In this document: positions 31,594 to 41,739 of the stretch, one piece after another
How positions within the stretch are numbered: the stretch's first letter is position 1
How the letters are laid out: every line of letters starts with the position of its first letter
Source of the DNA: Bacteroidaceae bacterium
GTDB taxonomy: Bacteria; Bacteroidota; Bacteroidia; Bacteroidales; Bacteroidaceae
Reading direction: 5' to 3'
NCBI GenBank assembly: GCA_024401185.1
Contig: JAKSLO010000006.1
Coordinates: forward strand, 1 to 50,363
Length of the DNA stretch: 50,363 nt
Translations under genes and position numbers: made by a program
The notes under the pieces: model-generated
Databases searched by the model: none
What the model saw: only the letters and a program-made list of their open reading frames with translations
What the model was told of the DNA's origin: nothing

Positions 31594-32808
31594 CTAGTTG
31601 CTTTCTGCTGCCATTTCTTCCACCTTTCTTGCCGTACGGCTAACACTCAGAATCATTCCTATGTAGGCACATGTGATGATGGTTGATGTTCCTCCTTTAC
31701 TTATCAAAGGTAGTGGTTGGCCGGTTACGGGAAGCAGACCTACTGCAACTCCCATGTTAATCAGAGCTTGTAAAACTAACATGAGTGATAGTCCCATTAC
31801 CAGATAGGCTGGGAATCTTGTGGCGCACTTGTCGGCAATTCTCCATGCTCTGTATAATAAAAATAGGTACAGGAATATAACGAGTAGCGCTGCAAGGATG
31901 CCACCTTCTTCCACGATAATGGCAAATATGAAATCTGAAAATGCCTGGGGTAGGTAGTCACGTTCCACACTCTTTCCTGGCCCCCTTCCAAATACTCCGC
32001 AGGTGGCAATGGCTATTTGTGCGTGAGCCACTTGCTGGTTTTCTTGCACATTATACAGTTTCGGGTCGTCCGGCATCTTGTTGTCGTTCTGCAGACGGTT
32101 CACCCAGGTGGGAAGACGATGCAACATGGGCACACTTTCTGCGATGCTTGCGGCAGTTTCCTTATTCATGGTTTTCCCAATGGTAAAGCCTAACAAACCA
32201 ATGCCAATCAAAGGAAGTGTAAGCCACAGTAATATTTTCTTGGGAGTACGCCCAAACCAAAGAAGTGCCACGACGACAGAGTATAGTAGAAATGCTGTTG
32301 AGAAATTCTCAGAAGCAATGAGCATACACATTACGATGGTTACTATCAAGGCCAATTTAACACCCGATTTGTGCGCCATTCCTGTTTCCTTGTCGCGCAT
32401 GGTAAGCAAAAAAGCCACAAATCCGATAGTCGATATCTTGGCAATCTCACTTGGCTGAATTGTACGTCCGAAGATTGTAATCCATCGTCCGGCCCCATTT
32501 ACTCTGGCACCGAAAAACAAAGCATATAATAGCATGACGACGGATAGCAATACGAGGCATGCACAAACGGGCTTGTATATTTTACATGGTGCCATGTGTG
32601 TTAGCCAAGCAACGAAGATGCCGAAAATCACATAGGTTCCATGTTCTACTACCGGACTCCAATACTTTCCTGTCTGGTAACTCATGTTACTTGAGGCACT
32701 ATAAACCTCGATGATCGAAATAGCACACAACGTAAAGAGTACTATCCAGACAGACAGGTCTCCTTGAAGCCATCCTTTGCTTTTTATTGTTGAAGTAGGT
32801 AGATTCAT
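31594..32808 (-). CDS. ftsW: Lipid II polymerase FtsW (SEDS family)
   Basis: A polytopic SEDS glycosyltransferase for septal peptidoglycan, working with FtsI. There are about ten hydrophobic helices, and the conserved stretches are GAGRWITIFGRTIQPSEIAKI, EEGGILAALLVIFLYLFL, and the C-terminal TGQPLPLISKGGTST. I start at ATG 32808 (MNLPTSTIKSKGW); the longer frame to 32835 reads through an ATTCATAATCC repeat fragment. It lies 66 nt after murD and 125 nt before murG. FtsW rather than RodA is judged from its place in the dcw cluster. Confidence 0.92.
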   Translation of the reverse strand: MNLPTSTIKSKGWLQGDLSVWIVLFTLCAISIIEVYSASSNMSYQTGKYWSPVVEHGTYVIFGIFVAWLTHMAPCKIYKPVCACLVLLSVVMLLYALFFGARVNGAGRWITIFGRTIQPSEIAKISTIGFVAFLLTMRDKETGMAHKSGVKLALIVTIVMCMLIASENFSTAFLLYSVVVALLWFGRTPKKILLWLTLPLIGIGLLGFTIGKTMNKETAASIAESVPMLHRLPTWVNRLQNDNKMPDDPKLYNVQENQQVAHAQIAIATCGVFGRGPGKSVERDYLPQAFSDFIFAIIVEEGGILAALLVIFLYLFLLYRAWRIADKCATRFPAYLVMGLSLMLVLQALINMGVAVGLLPVTGQPLPLISKGGTSTIITCAYIGMILSVSRTARKVEEMAAESN

Positions 32809-32874
32809 CTTAATTCTTAATTCATAATCCCACAATAATCACTCCACACATATGTTTGGAAAACTCTCATTGGA

Positions 32875-34212
32875 TTAGTTGTTCATCACGTATTCCCTAA
32901 ACTGCTCTCCTCTGTCTTCCATGTTCTTGAAGAGATCGAAGCTGGCGCAGCAAGGACTCAGTAGTATCGTGTAGCCGGGCTTTGCCATCTTGTTGCAAGC
33001 CTCCACACAATCCTTCATCGAATGAGTGTCAGCCACAGGGATTCCCATGCCGTCGAAGAAGTCATGCAGCTTTTGGTTGTCTGCACCCAGATAGACCAGT
33101 CCTGCACACTTTTCCTTAACCAAGTCTTTAATGGCGTTATAGTCATTGCCTTTGTCTTTTCCTCCGATGATGAGTATGGTTGGAGTTGTCATACTGTCCA
33201 GTGCATACCAGCAGGCATCCACGTTTGTTGCCTTTGAATCATTGATATACTGTACTCCACCGATACGGGCCACTTTTTCCAGTCTGTGCTCCACACCTTC
33301 GAAATCGCTGAGGCATTCGCGCAATTTCTCGTCTGAGATGCCGCTCAAGTGAGCGGTAATGCCAGCAGCGAGTGTGTTATACATGTTGTGCTTGCCGCGT
33401 AGCGACAATTCTTCCTGCTCCATATTGAAAGGAGTAGGCTGTTCTATAACATACTTTCCATCGGCAATGTAGCCAATCATACCCTCTTTCTTGATGATGC
33501 TAAAGGGACACATTTTAGCTTTTATACCGTATTTCTTGAGCTCTTCCTTGATGATGGGATCATCGTTCCAGAATACAAAGGCATCCTGCTCTGTCTGGTT
33601 CTGCACGATTCGCATTTTTGAATCGGTGTAGTTCTGCATGGAGTTCTGGTATCGGTCCAGATGGTCGGGAGTGATATTCAGCAAAATGGCGATGTTGGCA
33701 CGGAACTCATACATGTTATCGAGCTGGAAGCTTGATAACTCTATCACATAATATTCGTATTTCTTTCCTTCTGCAATTTGCAATGCCAACGAACGTCCTA
33801 TGTTACCTGCCAGTCCTACGTTGTACCCAGCTTTCTTGAATATATGGTAGATGAGGCTGGTGGTTGTGGTCTTGCCATTGCTGCCTGTGATGCAAATCAT
33901 CTTGGCATCTGTGTACCTGCCGGCAAACTCAATCTCGCTGATGATGGGAATGCCAGCATTCTTTATTTTTACCACCATTGGAGCCTCTTCGGGTATGCCG
34001 GGACTCTTGATGACCTCGTCTGCATTCATAATGAGGGCTTCCGTGTGCATTCCCTCTTCCCATGCCACTTCGTACTGGGCAAGCAGTTCCTTGTAGTTGT
34101 CCTTTATCTTGCCCATGTCGCTAACGAATACATCAAAACCCTTAACCTTTGCCAGGGCAGCAGCTCCCACTCCGCTTTCTGCAGCACCTAAAATAACTAT
34201 TCTCTTGCTCAT
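32875..34212 (-). CDS. murD: UDP-N-acetylmuramoylalanine--D-glutamate ligase
   Basis: The Mur ligase that adds D-Glu. The N-terminus is IVILGAAESGVGAAALAK, the ATP loop GSNGKTTTTSLI, and NITPDHLDRYQNSMQNY lies in the middle. The C-terminal part shows YINDSKATNVDACWYAL and GGKDKGNDY. SPCCASFDLFKNMEDRGEQF is diagnostic for MurD. The length of 445 aa is normal. Confidence 0.96.
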   Translation of the reverse strand: MSKRIVILGAAESGVGAAALAKVKGFDVFVSDMGKIKDNYKELLAQYEVAWEEGMHTEALIMNADEVIKSPGIPEEAPMVVKIKNAGIPIISEIEFAGRYTDAKMICITGSNGKTTTTSLIYHIFKKAGYNVGLAGNIGRSLALQIAEGKKYEYYVIELSSFQLDNMYEFRANIAILLNITPDHLDRYQNSMQNYTDSKMRIVQNQTEQDAFVFWNDDPIIKEELKKYGIKAKMCPFSIIKKEGMIGYIADGKYVIEQPTPFNMEQEELSLRGKHNMYNTLAAGITAHLSGISDEKLRECLSDFEGVEHRLEKVARIGGVQYINDSKATNVDACWYALDSMTTPTILIIGGKDKGNDYNAIKDLVKEKCAGLVYLGADNQKLHDFFDGMGIPVADTHSMKDCVEACNKMAKPGYTILLSPCCASFDLFKNMEDRGEQFREYVMNN

Positions 34213-34282
34213 CTTCTTGTCTCGTCTTTTTTATGGCTTTCCGATTTTTTAGCCAGTTGTTGTTTAGTTTTTCTTATTTTCT

Positions 34283-35545
34283 TTATCTTACTTTCAGCGT
34301 TGCAATAGCCAACGCACACATGATAATGGTAACAATCCAGAAACGTGTGGTAATCTTAGATTCCAACCAACACCCTTTTGGCCAGTTAAGGAATACTTTC
34401 ACGTCGCTACCAAGTTGTCCCGGTTTAACGCGGAATGTATCATGTATAGGAGCACGCTTGAATACGCGCCACTTCAGTCCTTTCTTGTTTCCCATTTTAG
34501 CAACTTTTGTCTGCAGCATTACGCTTATACTTTCCATGAAGAACACAAAACAAAGAATGGGAATGAGGAGTTCCTTGTGCAGTATGACTGCCATCACGCC
34601 AACCACACCTCCGATGGCCAATGATCCTGTGTCTCCCATGAATATTTGTGCTGGGTAGGAGTTGTACCACAGGAAGCCGATGAGAGCACCCACAAAGGCC
34701 AGACAGAATATTACTAATTCTTCTGTTCCTGGAATGTACATAATGTTGAGGTACTGGGCCATGCTCGTGTGACTGCTTACATAAGCCAATAGTCCTAAAG
34801 CAAACATGATGATGGCTGAGTTTCCTGCACACATACCGTCCATTCCATCGTTTAGGTTAGCACCATTGCTTACTGCCATCACGATGAATGTAGTTACCAA
34901 TACGAATAATATCCAACCTGCAGCTGTCTTGTATTCGCCCATGAATGACATCATTCCGCTGTAACTTAAGTTGTTGTTCTTTACGAAGGGAATAGTGGTG
35001 TCGGTACTCTTTACTTTTTCCTCGTTATGCACCACAATCTCATGGTTTTCCTTGACTGTTGTTTTGTTCTCTTGTATTACAGCATCCGGACTCAGCCATA
35101 AAGTCAGTCCTACGCAGAGGCCTACAAATGCTTGTCCTGCCAACTTGAAGATAGGACGCATACCATCCTTTGTTTTCTTCAACTTGATGTAATCATCTAC
35201 AAAACCCAATGCACCCAATATGATGATGGTTCCTAACATTAGCAGCATGTAGATGTTGCGCAGACGTCCTAAGAGAAGGCATGGGATTATCGTTGACACG
35301 ATGATAATGATTCCACCCATGGTGGGCACGCCCTTCTTCTCCACTCCGTATGGGTCAATGCTGGCATCACGTTGAGCCTCGCTGGCGTTATGTCGTTTCA
35401 TCCACTTGATAAAGTATTCGCCAAACCATGCAGAGATGATGAGCGAGAGCACCAGGGTCATCAAACCACGGAATGAGATGTACGACCACAGATGTGAACC
35501 TGGGATTCCGTATTCTTCGAGATATCTGAAAAGGTAGAATAACAT
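34283..35545 (-). CDS. mraY: Phospho-N-acetylmuramoyl-pentapeptide transferase MraY
   Basis: A membrane enzyme that makes lipid I from UDP-MurNAc-pentapeptide and undecaprenyl phosphate. Conserved stretches are GVPTMGGIIII, DDYIKLKK, GANLNDGMDGMCAG, FMGDTGSLAIGG and the C-terminal IHDTFRVKPGQLG. At 420 aa it is about 60 longer than E. coli MraY. The excess is largely a polar loop of about 45 residues after residue 150 (SPDAVIQENKTTV to IPFVKNNN), probably periplasmic. It is separated from murE by 147 nt. Confidence 0.95.
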   Translation of the reverse strand: MLFYLFRYLEEYGIPGSHLWSYISFRGLMTLVLSLIISAWFGEYFIKWMKRHNASEAQRDASIDPYGVEKKGVPTMGGIIIIVSTIIPCLLLGRLRNIYMLLMLGTIIILGALGFVDDYIKLKKTKDGMRPIFKLAGQAFVGLCVGLTLWLSPDAVIQENKTTVKENHEIVVHNEEKVKSTDTTIPFVKNNNLSYSGMMSFMGEYKTAAGWILFVLVTTFIVMAVSNGANLNDGMDGMCAGNSAIIMFALGLLAYVSSHTSMAQYLNIMYIPGTEELVIFCLAFVGALIGFLWYNSYPAQIFMGDTGSLAIGGVVGVMAVILHKELLIPILCFVFFMESISVMLQTKVAKMGNKKGLKWRVFKRAPIHDTFRVKPGQLGSDVKVFLNWPKGCWLESKITTRFWIVTIIMCALAIATLKVR

Positions 35546-35692
35546 GTTTTAAATTCTATTCCCGCCTCCCAAGTGGAGAAACTTTGTGAAGGCGAGATTT
35601 TTATTGAGAGTTGTACTTAATTGAACTTTTAAAATTCGCTCTTGGGTTTCCTTGACGCGTTGGATTGCTCCAAGATCTCGGAATCCTTTGTC

Positions 35693-37165
35693 TTACTGGC
35701 CAGAAGGCGGATTAGGGTATCCAAATGCTTCCCGTATTACCTCGTGGTCATCGAAGTGGTATTTCACTCCTTTGATGATTTGATAGTCCTCATGTCCCTT
35801 ACCGGCCACCAGTATCACGTCACCAGGTTGTGCCATCATGCAGGCTGTACGTATGGCCTCTCTTCGGTCAACTATGGTGATGACTTTCTTTTTCTGTTCC
35901 TCGTCTAGTCCTGCCAGCATGTCGTTAATAATGTCCTGCGGCTCCTCGTTACGTGGATTGTCACTCGTGATAATGACACGGTCGCTGTGCTTTACCGACT
36001 CTTGTGCCATGAGTGGTCGCTTGCCCTTGTCACGATTGCCACCAGCACCGCATACCGTCCAACATTGTCCTTTCTTTTGCAATACTTCATTGATGGTGGT
36101 AAGCACGTTGACAAGTGCATCGGGCGTGTGGGCATAATCTACGATAGCTGTTATACCTTCTTTGCTGCGTATGCTCTCAAATCGTCCGTTGACGGGCTTC
36201 ATGGTGCTTAATGCCACCAATACTTCTTCCTTGCTGCGCCCCATCATGCGGGCTGCCCCGTAAACAGCCAGCAGGTTTGACACGTTGAACCTGCCCACGA
36301 ATTGCACAAATACCTCTTTGCCGTCCATCTCAAGGTTCATGCCCTCAAAGCCTTCCTCCATTATCTTTGCCTTGAAGTCGGCAGCTGAACGTAACGAATA
36401 CGTTTTTACTGTGGCTTTTGTGTTCTGAACCATTACCATGCCGTTCTTGTCATCAGCATTTACCACTGCAAAAGCTTCTTGAGGAAGCATGTCAAAGAAT
36501 CCTTTCTTTGCGTCTCGATAGTTCTCAAACGTTTTGTGGTAGTCAAGATGATCGCGGGTGAGGTTGGTAAATAATGCACCGTAGAATGTCAATCCGCCGA
36601 TTCGCTTTTGTACCACGCTATGGCTGCTTACTTCCATGAAGGCATATTCGCAACCTTCGTCAGCCATACGTCCCAGCAACTGATTCAGCGTGATAGGGTC
36701 GGGGGTTGTACATTCTGTTGGCACGGGTGCTCCGTCGATATAGTTGCACACCGTACTGCAAAGTCCGCATTTGTACCCGAACTGTCTAAACATGTTGTAT
36801 AAAAGTGTGGCAATAGTGGTCTTTCCATTGGTGCCAGTTACGCCGATCAGCTTCATGCGTTGTGTGGGGTTGCCGTAGAATCGTGTGGCTAGCTGTCCCA
36901 CTACATCTTCTGTGCTGGCGTACTGAACGAAGCAAACGCCTTCGTTCAATGAGTCGGGTATATTCTCGCAGATGATGACCGAAGCCCCCAGCTCGATGGC
37001 TTTGTCAATATAGTTGTGCCCGTCACTCACGGTTCCACGCATGGCAACAAATGCACTTCCGCTCTTAACTTTTCGAGAGTCGATTTCGATGCTTGTCACC
37101 TCTACTTCGCCATTGCCAGTAATCTTCAATGGGGTAGTCTCTTCAATAAGTTGCTTCAGTATCAT
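35693..37165 (-). CDS. murE: UDP-MurNAc-tripeptide synthetase MurE (probably meso-DAP-adding)
   Basis: The Mur ligase that adds the third residue of the stem peptide. The ATP loop is [16 protein letters not shown], followed by [12 protein letters not shown] and [18 protein letters not shown]. The C-terminal specificity motif is [15 protein letters not shown] is the signature of enzymes that use meso-diaminopimelate rather than lysine. The length of 490 aa is normal. No murF follows, unlike the proteobacterial order. Confidence 0.95.
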   Translation of the reverse strand: MILKQLIEETTPLKITGNGEVEVTSIEIDSRKVKSGSAFVAMRGTVSDGHNYIDKAIELGASVIICENIPDSLNEGVCFVQYASTEDVVGQLATRFYGNPTQRMKLIGVTGTNGKTTIATLLYNMFRQFGYKCGLCSTVCNYIDGAPVPTECTTPDPITLNQLLGRMADEGCEYAFMEVSSHSVVQKRIGGLTFYGALFTNLTRDHLDYHKTFENYRDAKKGFFDMLPQEAFAVVNADDKNGMVMVQNTKATVKTYSLRSAADFKAKIMEEGFEGMNLEMDGKEVFVQFVGRFNVSNLLAVYGAARMMGRSKEEVLVALSTMKPVNGRFESIRSKEGITAIVDYAHTPDALVNVLTTINEVLQKKGQCWTVCGAGGNRDKGKRPLMAQESVKHSDRVIITSDNPRNEEPQDIINDMLAGLDEEQKKKVITIVDRREAIRTACMMAQPGDVILVAGKGHEDYQIIKGVKYHFDDHEVIREAFGYPNPPSGQ

Positions 37166-37195
37166 AAGCGTATTTTTAATTCTTTGCTCAATTTT

Positions 37196-39427
37196 TTACT
37201 TTCCTAATGCCAACTGTACTACAGTTCCTTCTTTAACCTCTGAACCTGGGCTGATGCTTTGTGAGGTTACGCTCCCAGCTCCGGTAATTTTGGCTCTCAA
37301 TCCCACGGTTTGCAAGGCGAATACAGCATCACGTGCTCCCATGCCCAGTACACTTGGCATCTTGCCTTTCTCTACGGGAATCTCTGCCAATTCCGTCTTT
37401 CCGTTTCCCTCATTTGCTTTGCTCCAAGAGTACGTGCTGGCTTTCGTTTTGCTTGTCGTAGCCTTTGTGGTACAGTATAAGTTCAACTCCTTCATCACCA
37501 TCTCGGTCTCTTTGGTGTTGCCGTTCTTAATAGTTGGGTGCATTTTTGCGGTACTGTCACATGCTTCAGAAGGTATTCTGTGATTCATACCTGATGCCAT
37601 GACGGCGCGAGCTACTTCTGCAAAAACGGGTCCGCAATGTCCTCCACCCGAGGCAGGTAAACCATATTTGCGGATACACACTAGACAGGTGTACTGAGGA
37701 TCTTCTGCGGGGAAGAATCCACAGAAACTAATGAGGTAACGAACGGTTCCAGTATGATAGCCTTTTCCACCGCTAACTGCAATCTGTGCAGTACCCGTTT
37801 TGCCACATACCCTGAAGGGACAGCGTGCTTTTTTGCCAGTTCCGTTGGGTGCACTTACCACGTTCTCCAGTATGTCGTATATCTCATCCAGGGTTGATTC
37901 TTTACACATTTTCTCTCTCAGCACCTCCACGGGGAACTCTTTTACCACCTTTCCTTCCTTCATCTCTGCTTTTACGAAACGAGGTTTTAATAATTTGCCG
38001 TGGTTGGCGATGCCGTTATAGAAAGCACAAGTGCTGATAGGGGGCAATAGTGACTCATACCCGATGCTCATCCATGGCAGAGTGGTCTTTGACCATACTC
38101 TCACATCTAAAGGATCTTTCTTCATGATGGCATCATGCGAGCCTGGGATGGGCAATTCCAATGGGATGCCGGCACCTACACGCTCAAGTCCATCTGTGAA
38201 GTCTTTGGGACAGTTAGCATAGTATTTGTCGATGAGTTTGCTTACGCCCACATTCGAACTTTGTTCCATTACGGTCTTAACATCAATGGTTCCGAAGCCG
38301 CCTTTGGTGGCCCAGTTCCAGTCTTTCATGATGCAGTTGTACATCTTGCATTGACCGTTTCCTGTTTCAACCTTTGTGTCCTTGGTGAATTTGCCATCAT
38401 CAAGGCCCACCATGATGCTGGCGGTTTTAAAGGTGGATCCTGGTTCCATGCGTTCTGCCACGGCATAATTCATTATCTCGGCATAGTCTCCACTTTCCAA
38501 TCGGCTCATGTTGACAATTGCTTTTACGTCACCCGTCTTGGCTTCCATTACAATCACGATGCCCATTTCCGCACCCAGGTTCTTCAGCTGCTTCATGATG
38601 GCTTTCTCTGCTATGTCCTGGATGTTTACATCGATGGTTGTCATAATGTCGTTGCCATTGACTGGAGCCAGATCCGTGAAATCCACACGTGCATTTCTTA
38701 TCTTCGTGTTGTGTTTCACACCGTCTTTACCACGTAGAATGGAATCGTATGCCAGTTCTATGCCATTTTTTGCCACTCGGTCAGAGTCTTTGTACAAGGT
38801 GCCCAGCGTACGGCTTGCCAAACTTCCATAGGGTTTCTTTCTCGTCATGGTCTTGTCACCATGGAAGCCACCCTTGTATGAGCTTTCGCGTAGCAGAGGC
38901 AGTTTTTTGCATTCCTGGTATTCGATGAACGAAGCCATGTGTCGTGGCAGGATGCACCATCCGTTCTTCTTCTTGCTGAATCCTTCACGCAGTCGGTTGC
39001 GAAAGAACTCCTCCGTGTAGTCGGGGAAGATTGAATGTAGTCCTATGGCAATGCTGTCCACGTTGTGCACAAAAGCACTGTCGCGCCACTTCTGTGCCTT
39101 TTTACGTGCTATACTGTCCTTGTCAATGACCTTGAAGTCTATGCAAAGGCGATACTCTGGCACACTACCCACGAGCAGACGGTAGTTACTGTCATATATG
39201 TTGCCACGTATGGCTGGATCCACAATGTCCCTCTTTGTGAATTGGTTGCGCACCTCCTCCCAATAGTCACGTTTCGAGAGCATAGTGTACAGCGCAGTTC
39301 CTGCCACCACAATTCCTGCAAAGCAGAACAAAAAGAAGGCAATACGGAAACGCTTAATGCCCGTATTTGGCTTAGTGGCTTTTCTTCCACTATTCTGCTC
39401 GTTCATTGTGTCCTTGTTGCTTGCCAT
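37196..39427 (-). CDS. ftsI: Septal transpeptidase FtsI (PBP3) with PASTA domain
   Basis: A class B penicillin-binding protein that cross-links septal peptidoglycan in the periplasm. A short cytoplasmic tail and one TM helix (RIAFFLFCFAGIVVAGTALY, about 28-47) are followed by the dimerisation region. The transpeptidase motifs are S331-T-F-K334 (MEPGSTFKTAS), SSN (EQSSNVGVS) and KTG (CGKTGTAQIA). The last 65 or so residues (KMPSVLGMGARDAVFAL to VVQLALGK) are a single PASTA domain, common in Bacteroidetes FtsI but absent in E. coli. The length of 743 aa fits that form. Confidence 0.94.
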   Translation of the reverse strand: MASNKDTMNEQNSGRKATKPNTGIKRFRIAFFLFCFAGIVVAGTALYTMLSKRDYWEEVRNQFTKRDIVDPAIRGNIYDSNYRLLVGSVPEYRLCIDFKVIDKDSIARKKAQKWRDSAFVHNVDSIAIGLHSIFPDYTEEFFRNRLREGFSKKKNGWCILPRHMASFIEYQECKKLPLLRESSYKGGFHGDKTMTRKKPYGSLASRTLGTLYKDSDRVAKNGIELAYDSILRGKDGVKHNTKIRNARVDFTDLAPVNGNDIMTTIDVNIQDIAEKAIMKQLKNLGAEMGIVIVMEAKTGDVKAIVNMSRLESGDYAEIMNYAVAERMEPGSTFKTASIMVGLDDGKFTKDTKVETGNGQCKMYNCIMKDWNWATKGGFGTIDVKTVMEQSSNVGVSKLIDKYYANCPKDFTDGLERVGAGIPLELPIPGSHDAIMKKDPLDVRVWSKTTLPWMSIGYESLLPPISTCAFYNGIANHGKLLKPRFVKAEMKEGKVVKEFPVEVLREKMCKESTLDEIYDILENVVSAPNGTGKKARCPFRVCGKTGTAQIAVSGGKGYHTGTVRYLISFCGFFPAEDPQYTCLVCIRKYGLPASGGGHCGPVFAEVARAVMASGMNHRIPSEACDSTAKMHPTIKNGNTKETEMVMKELNLYCTTKATTSKTKASTYSWSKANEGNGKTELAEIPVEKGKMPSVLGMGARDAVFALQTVGLRAKITGAGSVTSQSISPGSEVKEGTVVQLALGK

Positions 39428-39536
39428 TTTGATTTACAATGTAATGTGAATTGTCTGTTTCTTGTTTCTCTTTGTCCATCCTTTAGAGGTGTTTTCTTCT
39501 TCCCGTTCCTCTGCCGGTGTGGAAGAAAAGAGTGAA

Positions 39537-40022
39537 TTATTTATTAGCTCTAATGATGAACGGTGCCTGTTTGCTGTATGTGAGCGTGGTGTCTCCAAGC
39601 TGTTTCAGGCGGTTTTCTATCTGGCTCTGACGAGTGCTGGTGGTCAGTTCACTGAAACGTGTCAGCCACTTGTACCTCATCTCGGCCAGTTCCTTTCTTA
39701 GCTGATCCTCCTCTATCATCTCCTGCTGAGCTTGATATCGGTTGGTTACAAACGCTAACAAGCATCCAAAGACAGTTAGAAGGAACGACCAGTTTCGCTT
39801 GAACCAAGTTCCATCTATGTGGAAACTCTTGTATAGGTCCTTTATGCTGGTGATGTTGTTTTCTCCCTCATTGTTCAGCAAAGCGTTTGCAAATCTGTGC
39901 CTTTTCTTTCGGGGCAGTTCTTCCTCCTCGCAGTATTCGGCATCTGCATCGTCCAACAGCTCCTCATCCAACTGTTCGTCGTTGAGTTCTTCCAATTCTG
40001 GTTTTTCTATCTTCTTGCTCAT
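39537..40022 (-). CDS. FtsL-like division protein
   Basis: A 161-aa protein with an acidic N-terminal half, one TM segment (NWSFLLTVFGCLLAFVTNRY, about 82-101) and a short coiled-coil periplasmic tail. Topology, size and position between rsmH and ftsI are those of FtsL, though the sequence is too diverged to prove it by eye. Its ATG overlaps the rsmH stop (ATGA), showing translational coupling. The cytoplasmic part is longer than in E. coli FtsL (121 aa). Confidence 0.75.
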   Translation of the reverse strand: MSKKIEKPELEELNDEQLDEELLDDADAEYCEEEELPRKKRHRFANALLNNEGENNITSIKDLYKSFHIDGTWFKRNWSFLLTVFGCLLAFVTNRYQAQQEMIEEDQLRKELAEMRYKWLTRFSELTTSTRQSQIENRLKQLGDTTLTYSKQAPFIIRANK

Positions 40023-40927
40023 ACCTTTTCTGCTATTCTAAGTTTTGCGCTTCTGCTGCGTGGATTTTCTTGTTGCTCGTTCTCGGAGGGTGTCATAACG
40101 CCTTTTTTTACGGGGCGTAGTGGTGATAGCAGATTTCCGTAGAAGTCTTGTTCCGTCTTACCCTCAATGTTGCCACTCTTCATGATGTTCTTCACCATGC
40201 GGTCTTCCAGTGAGTGGTAGGTCAATACTACCAGCCTTCCCCCTGGCTTCAACACCTCGATGGCACTGTTGAGCATTTGTCTCAAGGCTTTCATCTCGCC
40301 GTTTACTTCTATGCGCAAGGCTTGAAACACTTTGGCGAGATCTTTCTTCTCACGGTCCCTACCCAGAAGCGGTTTCATCAGGTCGGCTAGTTGACCAGTG
40401 GTCTTTATTTCGGCCTCCTTACGTGCCTTTATCAACGTTGCTGCCAGTTTGCGACTGTTTTTCATCTCTCCATACAGGTAGAAGATGTCTGCTAATTGCT
40501 CTTCGCTGTATTCGTTCACTACCTTGGCGGCAGTCAGTTTGGCAGCTTGGTTCATTCGCATATCTAGAGGGGCGTCGTAGCGGAATGAGAATCCTCTTTC
40601 TCCCTCGTCGAAGTGATGACTGCTTACACCCAGGTCTGCCAGTATGCCATCCACACCATCCACCTCGTAATACTGCATCCAGTTCTTGAGAAAGCGAAAG
40701 TTGCTTCTTACGAAGGTGAAGCGCTCGTCCTCCATGGCACCCTTCATGGCATCAATGTCTTGGTCGAAGCCGTAGAGGCGCCCTTCCTTGCCAAGTCTGC
40801 TCACGAGGGCACGGCTATGGCCACCGCCACCGTATGTCATATCCACATAGATGCCGTCAGCTTGGATATTGAGTGCTTCAAGCGACTCTTCCAGCATTAC
40901 TGGTTTATGGTAGGTTTCGCAGTTCAT
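40019..40927 (-). CDS. rsmH: 16S rRNA (cytosine-1402-N4)-methyltransferase RsmH
   Basis: A SAM-dependent enzyme that methylates C1402 of 16S rRNA. The N-terminus HKPVMLEESLEAL, the SAM motif DMTYGGGGHSRALVSRLG and ILADLGVSSHHFDEGERGFSFRYDAPLDMRMN are typical of the family. So is the C-terminal LTYHSLEDRMVKNIM. The length of 302 aa is normal. It is second in the dcw cluster, as usual, but is separated from mraZ by 328 nt rather than a few bases. Confidence 0.96.
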   Translation of the reverse strand: MNCETYHKPVMLEESLEALNIQADGIYVDMTYGGGGHSRALVSRLGKEGRLYGFDQDIDAMKGAMEDERFTFVRSNFRFLKNWMQYYEVDGVDGILADLGVSSHHFDEGERGFSFRYDAPLDMRMNQAAKLTAAKVVNEYSEEQLADIFYLYGEMKNSRKLAATLIKARKEAEIKTTGQLADLMKPLLGRDREKKDLAKVFQALRIEVNGEMKALRQMLNSAIEVLKPGGRLVVLTYHSLEDRMVKNIMKSGNIEGKTEQDFYGNLLSPLRPVKKGVMTPSENEQQENPRSRSAKLRIAEKV

Positions 40928-41255
40928 AACTTAGTTTTACGAGGCTTTTTTAATGGTTCTTAAATGGTTTTACGTACCTGAATGGCGCGTGGTGGATGGA
41001 CTTTCTTGCAAGTCCTTCTTGCTTACTCAATCCTCCCTCTCCCCTTTAGGGTTGGAGGGAATGGTGTGAGTGCTTTAAATTCTGTGTGAAGGTTTCTACT
41101 TTAATTGGGTCAATGGAGCTGTTCTTCCTAAAGTTTGCCTGCAGGTTGAACAGGGGCAAAAAACTCATCTCTTTTTCTCTCTCGAGCCACAAGCCCTTAA
41201 GTTGGTAAGCCTTACTCTATCGGGGCGAGGGGCTTCCGCTGCGGTGGGGTGTGGC
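40928..41255. other. 328-nt spacer between mraZ and rsmH with a palindromic element
   Basis: No gene fits here. Positions 41031-41060 hold a palindrome of the same C-run/G-run type as those in leuS and rdgB (TCCTCCCTCTCCCC, a short loop, then AGGGTTGGAGGGA). A small GGACTT/AAGTCC hairpin lies at 40998-41015. I see no consensus promoter for rsmH. Confidence 0.55.
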
Positions 41256-41708
41256 TTAATCTGTGGCATTGAATAATGCTTCCAGGTCGTCAGCAAAGGC
41301 GTCATGATCTTCCACGATGTTCTCAGCAGCCTGTTTGCTCCAAATTTCAATGGTGTTGTCCATGCCGATGAAGCGAACTTCGGAAGTGATGCCTACTTTT
41401 TCAAGATAGCGCTTGGGTATGAGTATGCGACCATCGCTGTCGAGCGAGACGTTCTCCGATTCTGCCACGACGGAGCGCAGTACAGCGCGCCCTTTGCGGT
41501 CAAATGGATTGGTGTGTTGGGTAAGCTCGTCAACCATAGTGTTCCACACCGACAAGGGATAGAGCACCAGACACTGCTTCTGGAAAAAGTCGGGACGTAG
41601 TATCAGTCCCTCCTCCCTCTCGGCGAGCAGTATCTTGCGAAATGCTGCTGGCAGAAATACTCTGCCTTTTGCATCGGCTTTGGCGTCTGAATTACCTGTG
41701 AATCGCAT
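41256..41708 (-). CDS. mraZ: MraZ transcriptional regulator
   Basis: A 150-aa protein with two SpoVT/AbrB-like swapped-hairpin domains. The first half has RFTGNSDAKADAKGRVFLPAAFRK, and the second repeats the pattern with SLDSDGRILIPKRYLEKVGI. MraZ proteins bind direct TGGGN repeats at their own promoter and repress the dcw operon. Two TGGGG boxes with the correct 5-nt spacer lie just upstream of this gene. It is first in the cluster, as expected. Confidence 0.95.
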   Translation of the reverse strand: MRFTGNSDAKADAKGRVFLPAAFRKILLAEREEGLILRPDFFQKQCLVLYPLSVWNTMVDELTQHTNPFDRKGRAVLRSVVAESENVSLDSDGRILIPKRYLEKVGITSEVRFIGMDNTIEIWSKQAAENIVEDHDAFADDLEALFNATD

Positions 41709-41739
41709 ACGTGTAACCTATTTATTGCTGATTTCGGTG

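Noticed and set aside
37014-37583. 189-codon plus-strand frame across the murE-ftsI junction
   Set aside because: It is antisense to both genes and to the conserved PASTA end of ftsI.
37166-40018. Missing murF as evidence of gene loss
   Set aside because: From general knowledge of the group, Bacteroidetes dcw clusters commonly lack murF and ddl, which lie elsewhere, so absence here is expected.
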